Shown here piece after piece: positions 44,626 to 53,758 of a stretch of DNA of 64,000 nt. Source of the DNA: Sanguibacter antarcticus (GTDB lineage Bacteria > Actinomycetota > Actinomycetes > Actinomycetales > Cellulomonadaceae); the NCBI RefSeq assembly GCF_002564005.1, contig NZ_PDJG01000001.1, positions 1,922,001 through 1,986,000 of the forward strand. The letters are read 5' to 3'. Both the position numbers and the translations under genes were made by a program. Below the pieces are notes generated by a model. That model did no database searches. It was not told where the DNA came from and worked only from the letters and a program-made list of their open reading frames with translations. Each line of letters starts with the position of its first letter. Position 1 is the first letter of the stretch.

Positions 44626-46330
44626 TAGCCTCGGGCTTTCATGGCCGGGGTGGCGCGAGGTCGTGTCGGTGAACTGAAAAGTGCCCCTGAACTGGGATGG
44701 TATGGGTTCTTGAGGACCATTTCAGACTCGTTCGAGGAGCACCTTCCAGGTGAAGCAGACTACCGGTTCCTACCCGCGCCTGAGCGTCGACACGACCACC
44801 TCGCCAGCAGTCGGGCAGGCCGGCGGGGTGCTGGTCACCGAGACGATCACAGCCACCGGGCTCGGGCGCGAGCTGTCCGGCGCGTTGGCGCCGTGGCGTA
44901 AGCCGCTCGCGGTCCACGACCCCGCGAAAGTCATCACCGACCTCGCGCTCACGCTCGCCCTGGGTGGGGACTGCTTGGCCGATATCGCGCTGCTGCGCGC
45001 CGAGCCCGGGGTGTTCGGACGGGTGGCCTCGGACGCGACGGTGTCCCGCACGATCGACACCCTGGCCAAAGACGCCCCGGCCGCGTTGAAGGCCATCAAC
45101 GCCGCACGGGCCCTCGCGCGGGCCCGGGCGTGGTCGCTGGCCGGCACCGATGCCCCCGACCACGACGCCCGGGCGAGCGTCCCGCTGATCGTGGACCTGG
45201 ACGCGACGTTGGTCGCTTCCCACTCCGAGAAGGAGCTCTCTCGCCCGAATTTCAAGCGTGGCTTCGGCTTCCATCCGTTGTGCTCGTTCATTGACCACGG
45301 CCCAGGTGGGACCGGTGAACCCCTGGCGATCTTGCTCCGCCCGGGCAACGCCGGGTCGAACACGGCCGCCGACCACATCACCGTCCTGAAGTCGTCCCTC
45401 GCGCAGCTGCCCGGCCACCGGCCCGGGACCCGCCCCGGGCGCAAGGTGCTGATCCGCATCGACGGGGCCGGGTCCACCCACGCCGTCCTGGACTGGCTCA
45501 CCGGCCAGCGACTGTCGTACTCGGTCGGATTCTCGCTGCCCGCCCACACCCCTGACCTGCTCGAACTCATCCCCGACCACGTGTGGGCACCCGCACTGGA
45601 CGCCCACGACGAGATCCGCGACGGCGCGTGGGTCGCCGAGCTCACCGACCTGCTGGCATTGAAGAACTGGCCCAAGGGCATGCGCGTGATCGTGCGCAAA
45701 GAACGCCCCCACCCCGGCGCGCAGCTGACCATCACCGACGTCGACGGGCACCGCATCACCGCGTTCGCCACCAACACCCGCACTGGTGGGCCGGGCACCC
45801 AGCTCGCCGACCTCGAGCTGCGCCACCGCCGCCGGGCGCGCTGCGAGGACAGGATCCGCATCGCCAAGGACACCGGGCTGCGCGCGTTCCCGCTGTTCGA
45901 CTTCGCGCAGAATGAGATCTGGTGCGCGATCGTGGCCCTGGCGGTCGAGCTCACCGCGTGGATGCAGATGCTCGCCTTGCACGCTCACCCCGCCCGCCGC
46001 TGGGAACCCAAACGGCTGCGACTACGCCTGTTCACCGTCCCGGCGACCCTGGCCCGCACCGGGCGACGGGTCCTGCTCCACCTCGCCGACAAAGCGCCCT
46101 GGGCGCACCTGGTCGGCGAAGGAACCACACGACTACGCGCCCTGGCCGCCGCAGCCGGCTGACCGCCGCCACTCGTCCCGACAACCCCGCACGACCCCGC
46201 GACCTGGAACCGGCGCCCACCCGAGACGACACTCGGGCCCTCGTCAGGCCCCAACGCAAGAATCAACCCACCACGACAGCCTCAACGCCGCCGCGACCGA
46301 GCACAGCCGCCTCATGAAAGATCGAGGCTA
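44626..46330. mobile_element. IS1380-family insertion sequence, apparently intact
   Basis: The left end reads TAGCCTCGGGCTTTCATG and the inverted right end TAGCCTCGATCTTTCATG, imperfect terminal repeats typical of IS1380 elements. It is about 1.7 kb with one transposase gene. A possible short target repeat (CTA) abuts both ends, but the exact boundary is ambiguous by one or two bases. It lies just upstream of the TIR gene. Confidence 0.85.
44750..46162 (+). CDS. IS1380 family transposase
   Basis: A 470-residue DDE transposase beginning KQTTGSYPRLSVDTTTSPAV. VPLIVDLDATLVASHSEKE and GRKVLIRIDGAGSTHAVLDW carry the first acidic residues, and FPLFDFAQNEIWCAIVALAV lies near the family's C-terminal acidic motif. 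Length and layout match IS1380 transposases and no frameshift is seen, so it may be active. GTG start with CCAGG before it. Confidence 0.92.
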   Translation: MKQTTGSYPRLSVDTTTSPAVGQAGGVLVTETITATGLGRELSGALAPWRKPLAVHDPAKVITDLALTLALGGDCLADIALLRAEPGVFGRVASDATVSRTIDTLAKDAPAALKAINAARALARARAWSLAGTDAPDHDARASVPLIVDLDATLVASHSEKELSRPNFKRGFGFHPLCSFIDHGPGGTGEPLAILLRPGNAGSNTAADHITVLKSSLAQLPGHRPGTRPGRKVLIRIDGAGSTHAVLDWLTGQRLSYSVGFSLPAHTPDLLELIPDHVWAPALDAHDEIRDGAWVAELTDLLALKNWPKGMRVIVRKERPHPGAQLTITDVDGHRITAFATNTRTGGPGTQLADLELRHRRRARCEDRIRIAKDTGLRAFPLFDFAQNEIWCAIVALAVELTAWMQMLALHAHPARRWEPKRLRLRLFTVPATLARTGRRVLLHLADKAPWAHLVGEGTTRLRALAAAAG

Positions 46331-46366
46331 ACGCCCGACTCCGACGAGTAGTTCCGGTCCGATCAC

Positions 46367-46870
46367 ATGCGGCGGATCGGCCGTGTCGTCAACGGCGGCT
46401 CGTGGCGCACCACCGCAACGCTGCTCGCTCTCGTGCACGCCGAAGTCGTGCGGGTAGCGGAGATCCGCACAGCGCCCAAGATAGCGAAACAGGGTGCCGC
46501 GGAGGGGCCTGTGGCGCATATCAACCTGCTGGGACGAGTCGACGGGGGGCCAGTCGAGCAGCGAGAATCGCTCGTCGGCCGCTTAGTTCGCAGAGGTCTT
46601 CTCACATCCCGGATCCGTCCGCGAAAGGATGGCAGCATGTATATCCACCCGGGAGTGTGGGTCTCTGACCGCTATTGCGCTATGGGTCCTGACGGGGTCG
46701 AAGACCCGATGCTGACCGTGGTAGGACCGATGCTCGAGGGACAAAAGAGCTTCCAGTTCTCCGCAGCCCGGCCGGTTGCTGGCCACGACGTGCTCTCCGG
46801 GATCGAGCGGGCGATAGATGCGCTCCTGACTGAGGGCGTCGGCGCCGAGCCGATCGCCGCGATGCCGTGA
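46367..46870 (+). CDS. Hypothetical protein coupled to the EamA transporter
   Basis: A 167-residue frame of moderate plausibility: VHAEVVRVAEIRTAPKIAK, MYIHPGVWVSDRYCAMGPDG and VLSGIERAIDALLTEGVGAE. No family recognised. Its stop overlaps the transporter start (GTGA), which supports translation at least of its end. The IS1380 end lies 37 bp upstream, so the true N-terminus may have been altered. Confidence 0.5.
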   Translation: MRRIGRVVNGGSWRTTATLLALVHAEVVRVAEIRTAPKIAKQGAAEGPVAHINLLGRVDGGPVEQRESLVGRLVRRGLLTSRIRPRKDGSMYIHPGVWVSDRYCAMGPDGVEDPMLTVVGPMLEGQKSFQFSAARPVAGHDVLSGIERAIDALLTEGVGAEPIAAMP

Positions 46871-47751
46871 CCTCGGTCGCGGTGTGCCTGGTCCTTGGCG
46901 GGTCGGTGCTCCACGCTGTGTGGAACACCGTGGTCAAGCAAGCTCCCAGTGGCGGAACCCTCTTCGTCTGGGTGTACTCGACCTTCTCCGTGACGCTCCT
47001 GCTCCCCGTGGTGCTTTTCGGGGCGGCACGGGGGAGCACGATCGACGCCGTCGTCGTCAAGGCCGGCGTGGTGTCAGCGCTGCTGCACACGGCATACGCG
47101 ATCACCCTGCAGCGGGCGTATACGCGAGCGGACATGAACGTCGTCTACCCGGTCGCGCGCGGCATGGGACCGGTGCTCGTCGTCGTCTTCGCGGCCGTCG
47201 CACTCCGACAGCACCTCACCATCGTCGAGATGGCCGGTGTGGCTGTCATCCTGGGAGGCGCGATCGTCGTCGCGTCACGCAGGTCAGGGGACCGAGATCT
47301 CGTCACCGTGGAAGCCCGACGCTCCCTGGCCGGGCCCGTGCGCGGTCTCCTCGTCGGGGCGACGATCGCCGGGTACACCCTGTGGGACGACCACGCGATG
47401 AAGGACCTCGGCGTCGATGCGCTGCCGTACTACACCTGCACAGCGGTCGTGCAGTGCGTGGTGCTCACGGTGCTGTGCTGGCGGCGCCGTCGGGAAGCCG
47501 TCGTCGTCGTGCGCCACTCCTGGCGACCCGCGCTCCTCGTGGCCGTCCTGGTCCCCGCGTCCTATGTCGCGGTGCTGTTCGCGCTCACGATGGCGCCGGT
47601 TGCTCTGGTCGCCCCGCTGCGCTCGACGAGCATCGTCTTCGGCAGCATCGCTGGATGGCTGCTCCTCGGTGAGCCCGCGGGTCGGCGGCGCCTGCTCGGT
47701 GCGGTCGTCGTGGTCCTGGGAGTGGGACTGCTTGTCGTGCCGAGCGGGTGA
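46867..47751 (+). CDS. EamA/DMT superfamily transporter
   Basis: A 294-residue exporter with ten predicted helices in two EamA repeats: LGGSVLHAVWNTVVKQ starts the first, YPVARGMGPVLVVVFAAVAL and GVAVILGGAIVVASRR close it, and VAPLRSTSIVFGSIAGWLLL with VLGVGLLVVPSG closes the second. Substrate (metabolite or drug export) is unknown. The start overlaps the preceding gene; the 3' side runs into a broken methionine aminopeptidase fragment and IS30. Confidence 0.85.
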   Translation: MTSVAVCLVLGGSVLHAVWNTVVKQAPSGGTLFVWVYSTFSVTLLLPVVLFGAARGSTIDAVVVKAGVVSALLHTAYAITLQRAYTRADMNVVYPVARGMGPVLVVVFAAVALRQHLTIVEMAGVAVILGGAIVVASRRSGDRDLVTVEARRSLAGPVRGLLVGATIAGYTLWDDHAMKDLGVDALPYYTCTAVVQCVVLTVLCWRRRREAVVVVRHSWRPALLVAVLVPASYVAVLFALTMAPVALVAPLRSTSIVFGSIAGWLLLGEPAGRRRLLGAVVVVLGVGLLVVPSG

Positions 47752-47820
47752 GGTCCTCATGCTCACCGGGCAGGCGCCGCCGGTCCGCCGCGCACGCCGA
47801 GGGTGCACCTGGTCCTACCC

Positions 47821-47908
47821 GTGCGAGCGTGAGGATCTCGGCCCCGTCTTCGGTGAAGGCGATCGTGTGCTCGCTGTGGGCGGTGCGGCAACCGGTCGCG
47901 CTGCGGAG
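47821..47908 (-). pseudogene. map: C-terminal fragment of methionine aminopeptidase
   Basis: On the minus strand LRSATGCRTAHSEHTIAFTE followed by DGAEILT matches the end of type I methionine aminopeptidase, in which AHFEHTIAFTEDGPEILT is usual. The N-terminal 230 or so residues are absent and the fragment stops exactly at the IS30 terminal repeat at 47909. It marks a second, truncated copy or a gene split by the IS; the missing part is not elsewhere in the window. Confidence 0.6.
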
Positions 47909-49142
47909 GGCGGATTCAAGTGGTCGGTGCAACGGGCACTGTGAGATGAGGCGGAAGCTGATCACGGGAGGGTCCGGATGCAAGGTAGGCATGGTCATCT
48001 CAGCAGGGAGCAGAAGCAGTTCGCGCTGTGGTTGCACGCGAAGGGCTGGCGGCTGGTCGACATCGCGCGGGAGATCGGGTGCAGCGCGCCGATGGTCGGG
48101 CTCATGGTTCGTACCGGTCGCTACGTGGACGCCAAGGCGTTCGGGTGGGATCCGCGGTCGGGGTGCCTGACGATCGCAGAGCGTGAGCAGATTCTGGTAG
48201 GACTGGCCCAGGGCCTGTCCCTGACGGCGATCGCTGGCCAGCTGGGCCGTGCGGTCTCGACCATCAGCCGGGAGGTCGCTCGCGCCGGTGGTCGGGAGAA
48301 GTACTCGGCGTGGGGTGCTCACGAACGGGCCCGCGCCCAGGCCCGACGCCCCAAGGCGTTCAAGCTCGGGACGGGCCCGCTACTGCAGGAGGTAGCCACG
48401 AACCTCGAGCAGCTGTGGTCACCGCAAGAGATCGCCGCCCGCCTACGATTGGACCGCCCCGGCGACCCGGAGATGCACGTGAGCCACGAGACGATCTATC
48501 AGTCGCTGTTCGTCCAGGGCCGCGGCCAGCTGCGCCGTGAGCTCGCCCGCTGCCTGCGCTCGGGGCGGACCGCACGCAAGCCCCGCACAGCCGTTGACGG
48601 ACGCGGGCGGATCCCCGGCATGGTCATGATCAGCGAACGTCCGGGTGAGGTCGAGGACCGCGCCGTTCCCGGGCACTGGGAAGGCGACCTCATCATGGGC
48701 GAGCAGAGCCGCAGCGCGGTCGCAACGCTCGTGGAGCGTTCGACCCGCCTGACCCTGCTGCTGCACCTGGGCGAAGGCAAGAGCGCCGAGCAGGTCGAAG
48801 TCGCGATGCGTGAGGCGATCACCGCGCTACCGGTCTCATTGAGACGCACTATCACCTGGGACCAGGGCGCAGAGATGGCTAAGCACGCCACGTTCACCGC
48901 TACGACCGGCATCCCGATCTACTTCTGCGACCCGCACTCCCCCTGGCAGCGCGCCAGCAACGAGAACACCAACGGGCTACTGCGCCAGTACCTGCCCAAG
49001 AGCACCGACCTCAGCCTGGTCAGCCGCAACGAGCTCGAACGAATCCAGGACAGCCTGAACGCTCGCCCCCGCAAGACGCTGGGCTACATGACACCATCAG
49101 AGAAGTTCGCAGAACTCGTTGCGGCCACCACTTGAATCCGCC
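47909..49142. mobile_element. IS30-family insertion sequence 1
   Basis: Terminal inverted repeats GGCGGATTCAAGTGG... at 47909-47933 and its inverted copy at 49118-49142 agree at about 21 of 25 positions; the right one overlaps the last codons of the transposase. It separates a map fragment on the left from an IS3 orfA tail on the right, so it sits at a rearranged junction. No target duplication is evident. Confidence 0.85.
47978..49135 (+). CDS. IS30 family transposase
   Basis: A 385-residue transposase with an N-terminal helix-turn-helix region (LTIAEREQILVGLAQGLSLT ... STISREVARAGG) and a DDE core: DRAVPGHWEGDLIMG, RTITWDQGAEM and SPWQRASNENTNGLLRQYLP. The frame is complete and ends in the family-typical RPRKTLGYMTPSEKFAELV. 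Confidence 0.93.
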   Translation: MQGRHGHLSREQKQFALWLHAKGWRLVDIAREIGCSAPMVGLMVRTGRYVDAKAFGWDPRSGCLTIAEREQILVGLAQGLSLTAIAGQLGRAVSTISREVARAGGREKYSAWGAHERARAQARRPKAFKLGTGPLLQEVATNLEQLWSPQEIAARLRLDRPGDPEMHVSHETIYQSLFVQGRGQLRRELARCLRSGRTARKPRTAVDGRGRIPGMVMISERPGEVEDRAVPGHWEGDLIMGEQSRSAVATLVERSTRLTLLLHLGEGKSAEQVEVAMREAITALPVSLRRTITWDQGAEMAKHATFTATTGIPIYFCDPHSPWQRASNENTNGLLRQYLPKSTDLSLVSRNELERIQDSLNARPRKTLGYMTPSEKFAELVAATT

Positions 49143-49143
49143 G

Positions 49144-49357
49144 ATCTTGAAGTCGGCGTCGGCTTTCTTCGCGGCGGAGCTCGACCGCCCACACAGCAGG
49201 TAGTTGCGTTCATCGACGAGCACAAGAGTGCTCATGGGGTCGAGCCGATCTGCGCGGCGTTGCAGGTCGCCCCGAGCACCTACTACGCAGCCAGGTCGCG
49301 CCTGGCCTCGGCGAGGTCGGTCTCCGATGCAGCCACGACCGCAGTCATCGAAGATGC
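49144..49357 (+). pseudogene. IS3-family remnant: orfA tail and orfB N-terminal part
   Basis: ILKSASAFFAAELDRPHSR followed by a stop (49144-49203) is the end of an IS3 OrfA. An overlapping second frame reads VVAFIDEHKSAHGVEPICAA and QVAPSTYYAARSRLASARSV, the start of OrfB. It is cut at 49358 by the inverted repeat of the second IS30-like element. The first part of orfA was removed at the IS30-1 boundary. The C-terminal part of an OrfB resumes at 52345. Confidence 0.8.
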
Positions 49358-49389
49358 TTGGATTCCAGCAGTCGTCGCAACGGTGTGAA

Positions 49390-49561
49390 CTATCCGGGGC
49401 TCAGTAAAGCACTCATCCGCTCCGTCGGAGTGTCCCAGTCCAGCGCCTTGCGCGGCCGGTCGTTCAGTTCGTCGGCGATCGCGGCGAGTGCCCCGGTATC
49501 TTGAATGCGCAGGTTTGTGCCTTTGGGAAGGTACTGCCGGAGCAGCCCGTTGGTGTTCTCG
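49390..49561 (-). pseudogene. IS30-like transposase 2, C-terminal piece
   Basis: Reads NENTNGLLRQYLPKGTN and DELNDRPRKALDWDTPTE, the catalytic Glu region and tail of an IS30 transposase. It is the 3' part of the gene whose 5' part lies at 50912-52299; joining them after removing IS3-2 and one copy of the 3-bp target repeat gives the continuous motif GTNENTNGLLRQY. Confidence 0.88.
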
Positions 49562-49618
49562 TTCTGAATCGCCCTGGGTTCGGTGGAGTCGCCTGAGCTT
49601 GGGAACGAGGATGGACTC

Positions 49619-49960
49619 ATGCCGAAGGAACAGAGTGCGGGGAAGCCGACCATGAGGCGGTACTCCGATCAGGAGAAGTCTGCCGCGGTCCGAATGGTCC
49701 GCTCGCTGCGAGCAGAGCTGGGGACCGAGCACGGCACGGTCCATCGAGTCGCGACACAGCTGGGCTATGGAGTCGAGTCGCTCCGGGTCTGGGTCAAGCA
49801 GGCCGACATCGACGAAGGCGTCACCCCGGGTGTGACGACCGACGAGGCTGCTCGGGTGAAGGCCTTGGAGCAGGAGAACCGGGAGCTCAAGCGCGCGAAT
49901 GAGATCCTGCGGCGAGCAGCCCATTTCTTCGGGGCGGAGCTCGACCGCCAGAACAAGTAG
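49619..49960 (+). CDS. IS3 family transposase OrfA
   Basis: A 113-residue helix-turn-helix protein (RYSDQEKSAAVRMVRSLRAE) with a leucine-zipper-like end EQENRELKRANEILRRAAHF. The final HFFGAELDRQNK is typical. OrfB overlaps in another frame near here, and a programmed frameshift would be expected to give the OrfAB transposase. Confidence 0.9.
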   Translation: MPKEQSAGKPTMRRYSDQEKSAAVRMVRSLRAELGTEHGTVHRVATQLGYGVESLRVWVKQADIDEGVTPGVTTDEAARVKALEQENRELKRANEILRRAAHFFGAELDRQNK

Positions 49961-49992
49961 CCGCGTTCATCGACGCCAACCGCGAGGACCTC

Positions 49993-50880
49993 GTGGAAGA
50001 CAGTCGTTTGGGAGTCGAGCTCATCTGCACGGTGTTGCAGGTGGCCCCCAGCACCTACTACGCCAGAAGGAGCCGGCCGCCCTCGGTTCGCCAGGTCCGT
50101 GATGCTGTCAACGGGCCTGCGTTGGTGGCGCTGTGGGAGGCGAACTACCAGGTCTACGGGGCACGCAAGCTCTGGAAAGCAGCGGGTCGGGCCGGGATCG
50201 ACGTCGGCCGGGACCAGATCGCCCGCCTGATGCGGGCCGCGGGGATCGAGGGCGTGCGCCGGACCAAACGGGTGCGGACCACCCGGCCTGACCCGCGCGC
50301 GGCCCGACACCCCGATCTCGTGGGCCGTGACTTCACTGCCAGCGCTCCGAACCAGCTGTGGGTGACGGACCTGACCTACGTACCGACCTGGGCCGGGGTC
50401 GCCTACGTCTGCTTCATCATCGATGCCTACTCCCGGATGATCGTGGGCTGGCGAGCGGCCCCGACGATGCGGACCGAGACCGTCTTGGATGCGATCGAGA
50501 TGGCCCGCTGGTCACGCGGGGCGAACCTGCCCGGCCTGCGATGTCACAGCGATGCCGGCAGTCAATTCACCTCGATCCGATACGGGGAACGTCTCGCCGA
50601 GATCGGAGCGACCCCGTCGATCGGAACCGTGGGCGACAGCTATGACAACGCGCTGGCCGAGACCGTGAACGGCTACTACAAGGCCGAACTCATCCGTGGA
50701 CCCGCTCGCCAACGGCCCTGGAAGACAGTCGAGGACGTCGAGCTCGCCACCCTCGGGTGGGTCCACTGGCACAACACCCAGCGCCTGCACGGCTACCTCG
50801 GCGACGTCCCACCCGCCGAGTACGAGCAGGCCTTCTATGCTGATCGAACCGACCGCCACCAGGTCGTCGGAATCCAATAG
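49993..50880 (+). CDS. IS3 family transposase OrfB (integrase core)
   Basis: A 295-residue DDE integrase. QVAPSTYYARRSRPPS opens the domain, NQLWVTDLTYVPTWAGVAYV gives the first Asp, CHSDAGSQFTS the second and SYDNALAETVNGYYKAELI the Glu. HWHNTQRLHGYLGDVPPAEY ends it. The coding frame extends upstream of the listed ATG toward the orfA end, where frameshifting would join them. It appears intact. Confidence 0.92.
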   Translation: MEDSRLGVELICTVLQVAPSTYYARRSRPPSVRQVRDAVNGPALVALWEANYQVYGARKLWKAAGRAGIDVGRDQIARLMRAAGIEGVRRTKRVRTTRPDPRAARHPDLVGRDFTASAPNQLWVTDLTYVPTWAGVAYVCFIIDAYSRMIVGWRAAPTMRTETVLDAIEMARWSRGANLPGLRCHSDAGSQFTSIRYGERLAEIGATPSIGTVGDSYDNALAETVNGYYKAELIRGPARQRPWKTVEDVELATLGWVHWHNTQRLHGYLGDVPPAEYEQAFYADRTDRHQVVGIQ

Positions 50881-50911
50881 CGCGACTCTCCATCAGCCCC
50901 AGGGCGATTCA

Positions 50912-52299
50912 TTCGTGCCGCGCTGCCATGGTGAGGCCCGCTCGCAGAAGTAGACCGCCATGTCCGTGGCGAGGGAGAAGGCCCGGTGCTCGCTCATCTC
51001 CGCTCCCTGATCCCAGGTGAGGGTCTTCTTCAACGAGGCCGGCATACCCTGCAGGGCGGTGATGACGCTGTCGCGAACAGCATCGGCAGTGCGCTCGATC
51101 GGGAGATGTCCGAGGACCACGTAGCGCGTGGTCCTTTCTACGAGGGTCGCGACGGCTGAACCGCTGCCGGCGCCGATGATCAGGTCACCTTCCCAATGCC
51201 CTGGGATCGTGCGGCCTTCGACGTCTGCGGGGCGCTGGGAGATCGGCGTCATCTCGTCGATGAACCTGCTCGTGCGCGTCTGCGGGTCACGGTGGGGTTT
51301 GCGGCGCGAACGACCGCGACGCAGTGAGACCGCCAACTCGCGTCTCAGCTCTCCGTGCGCGTGGACGTAGATGGCCTGGTAGATCGTCTCGCAACTCACG
51401 CGCATCCCCGGGTCATGGGGAAAGTCTCGCTGAAGCCGGTGGCGGATCTGCTCCGGCGACCATCGCTTCTTGAGCTTGGCGGCGACGTAGTCCCGTAGCG
51501 GGCCGTCGACGGTGAGCTTCGCTGTGCGCGGGCGCTCGCGACGCTTCACGGAGACGCGGTGCGCGGTGTGGGGCAGATATCCGCTCCTGCTGACGGTGTT
51601 GCGTCGCACTTCACGACTGATCGTCGAAGGCGCCCGCCCCATCGTCGCCGCGATCTTGCGGATCGACAGCCCCATCATCATCAAGTCCTTCAGCCGTTCT
51701 CGCTCGAGAAGGCTGAGATAGCGGGCGTCGATGACCTGCTCGACGCGGGCAATGGGGATACGTTCGCCTTGCACCCATGCGGTTCTCGGGCTCTTCACGT
51801 TCGCCAGGACCTCCTCGGGCCGGTAGAGCACCACTCTGCCGTCGGGGTAGATCCGACCCTTCGAGAACACGCGGATGCCCTTGTCCCAGTCCAGCGCCTG
51901 GTGCGATTCGACCCCCAGTCGAGCAGCGGCGTCGCGGCGCGACATCCCTTCCCGTCGAAGTTTGAGGAACCCCTGTCGCTTCGCGTCCGCGTAAGCGCCC
52001 GTGAAGATCCCCGCCTTATGCGCCCAGGCGTAGCACGTGACCCGGTTGAAGCCGAGTTCGCGCGCAACCGCCGATACGTTCCCGCTCACAGCGAGCCGTC
52101 TGAAGAACTCCGCCTTATCCTCCGGGGTGTGCTTGCGCTGCGTGCTCCGCGGCGTCGACAACCCCGCCTGCTTCATCCATCGGTAGCCGCGATCCGGACT
52201 CACACCGGCGGCCAGAGCAGCTGCCCGCACCGATCCGCCCCGGTCGATCAACGCCAGGAACGCCAACCTCTGCTGCTCCGTGTACTTCCTCGCCGGCAT
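50912..52299 (-). pseudogene. IS30-like transposase 2, N-terminal piece
   Basis: Starts at an ATG (52299) after GAGGAG with PARKYTEQQRLAFLALIDRG, has two helix-turn-helix regions (MMGLSIRKIAATMGRAPSTI) and the DDE residues of GRTIPGHWEGDLIIG and KTLTWDQGAEMSEH. It ends at WQRGTNE exactly where IS3-2 begins. About 460 codons are present; the missing tail is at 49390-49561. Confidence 0.9.
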
Positions 52300-52349
52300 C
52301 TTCCACTCCTCGTCGCGGGCGTTGCGACGACTGCTGGAATCCAAGCGTT

Positions 52350-52851
52350 CACCGGAAGGGTCTACGCGGCCTTCGTCACCGACGTGTTCTCCCGGCGTGT
52401 GGTCGGCTGGCAGCTGTCGAGGTCGCTGCGCACCGACCTCGCCCTGAACGCCCTAGAGATGGGCATCTGGACCCGCAAGCGCGAGGGTCGCGACCTGTCG
52501 GGACTAACGCACCACAGCGACAGAGGAGTCCAATACGTCGCCGTTCGCTACACCCAGCGCCTCGCTGAGGCCGGCGCCGTCGCCTCGGTCGGCACCACCG
52601 GCGACTCCTACGACAATGCCCTGGCCGAGGCGTTCAACTCCCTGTTCAAGGCCGAGCTCGTGCGCAACAAAGGCCCCTGGAAGAGCATCGACGACCTCGA
52701 GATCGCCACAGCCGAGTACATCGACTGGTTCAACCACCGACGACTGCACGGCGAGATCGGCCTAATCCCACCCACCGAGCACGAGACCAACCACTACCGC
52801 CACAACCCCGCTCCAACTACCGTCGAAGCGTCAGTTCCGAGCCTCCACTAA
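52350..52851 (+). pseudogene. IS3-family transposase OrfB, C-terminal part
   Basis: Reads VYAAFVTDVFSRRVVGWQLS, THHSDRGVQYVAVRYTQRLA and SYDNALAEAFNSLFKAELVR, the second Asp and Glu of an IS3 integrase core, ending PPTEHETNHYRHNPAP. The N-terminal third with the first Asp is missing. It may be the other half of the remnant at 49144-49357, with the middle lost when the IS30-like element arrived. Confidence 0.85.
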
Positions 52852-52954
52852 ACCCGGTACGAGACGCCGGGGCCGCGTAAGCCCGCCCCCGAAAAAGTGC
52901 ATCTATCGTTCCCGGAGACCGTACGGCCATCATCCGTCTCGCTCGACGTGCGGT

Positions 52955-53758
52955 TCAGCGATCGCCGAGGGTGCGCCGAGACGCTCGTACACGCTGCAGC
53001 CAGTCCACGATGAGTGCTTCCACGACAACGGGTCGGTCCAAGTGCACGTTGTGCCCCGCGGCGTCGAGAATGACGAAAGTTGCCCGCGGGTAGTGCTCAA
53101 GCCGGTTCGACGCGTCTTCGAAGCCCACGACGTGGTCTTGGCGAGCTGTGACGATCAGCACGGGCATCATGAACGGCTCGGGCGAGGCGTCTTCCGGCTC
53201 GACGTCGAACGCATACTGCTGCTCAATACGCGCTAACGCGGACCGATCGACCGAGGTGAGGCCAGGGTGCACATGCTCGAGGAACGTTCGGACGCCTTCG
53301 GGATGCTGCTCGACCGCTACCTCGACGTAGTCGAGGGCCGCGGCGCCCGCTCCCCGGACGGCGACCGGGTCCTCGTGCAAGACCGTCCGCGACGGCAGCG
53401 TCCGAAGCCGCTGTTGCGCGACGAAGACCCCGGCGAGCGTCGCAAGGCCGAGCACCTGCGGACGCAGGTCGTGCGCAACCTTCCTCGCCACCATTGCGCC
53501 GAAGGAGTTACCGAGGATCGCGAAGGGCTCGTCACCGAGCAGCTTGTCAATCTCATGTTCAACGGCATCGGCGATGTCACTGGTGCTCGCCACATCACCG
53601 ATAGGAGTCCCGGCCGTGCCGGGCAGATCCAGGTAAACGCGTCTCCACCCACCGAGCGCACCAAGTGCTGGGTCCAACGACGTGAGGATGCGATGGTCCA
53701 CACCGAAGCCATGGATCATCACCAGCGGAGTCCCTGCGCCTCGCTCAACAGCATGCAT
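52955..53758 (-). CDS. Alpha/beta-hydrolase fold protein
   Basis: A 267-residue hydrolase with the oxyanion stretch VMIHGFGVDHRIL, nucleophile elbow AILGNSFGAMVARKV (Ser), TARQDHVVG (Asp) and AGHNVHLDRP (His). The substrate is unknown; the lack of a signal peptide puts it in the cytoplasm. It lies inside the island between IS remnants and the miniature element, with no operon partner. Confidence 0.88.
   Translation of the reverse strand: MHAVERGAGTPLVMIHGFGVDHRILTSLDPALGALGGWRRVYLDLPGTAGTPIGDVASTSDIADAVEHEIDKLLGDEPFAILGNSFGAMVARKVAHDLRPQVLGLATLAGVFVAQQRLRTLPSRTVLHEDPVAVRGAGAAALDYVEVAVEQHPEGVRTFLEHVHPGLTSVDRSALARIEQQYAFDVEPEDASPEPFMMPVLIVTARQDHVVGFEDASNRLEHYPRATFVILDAAGHNVHLDRPVVVEALIVDWLQRVRASRRTLGDR

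Larger units (their letters stand above)
49565..50911. mobile_element. IS3-family insertion sequence 2, intact, inserted in the IS30-like transposase gene
   Basis: The left end starts TGAATCGCCCTGGG and the inverted right end TGAATCGCCCTGGGG, followed by related GGAGTCGC/GGAGAGTCGC. A 3-bp target duplication TTC lies at 49562-49564 and 50912-50914, the size usual for IS3 elements. It carries orfA and orfB in the normal order. Confidence 0.9.
49358..52344. mobile_element. IS30-like insertion sequence 2, split by an IS3 element
   Basis: Perfect 24-bp terminal inverted repeats: TTGGATTCCAGCAGTCGTCG... at 49358-49381 and its exact inverse at 52321-52344. The transposase is on the minus strand and is interrupted by IS3-2 (49565-50911). 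The outer flanks on both sides are IS3 OrfB pieces, so this element landed in or recombined with an IS3 copy. Confidence 0.88.
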
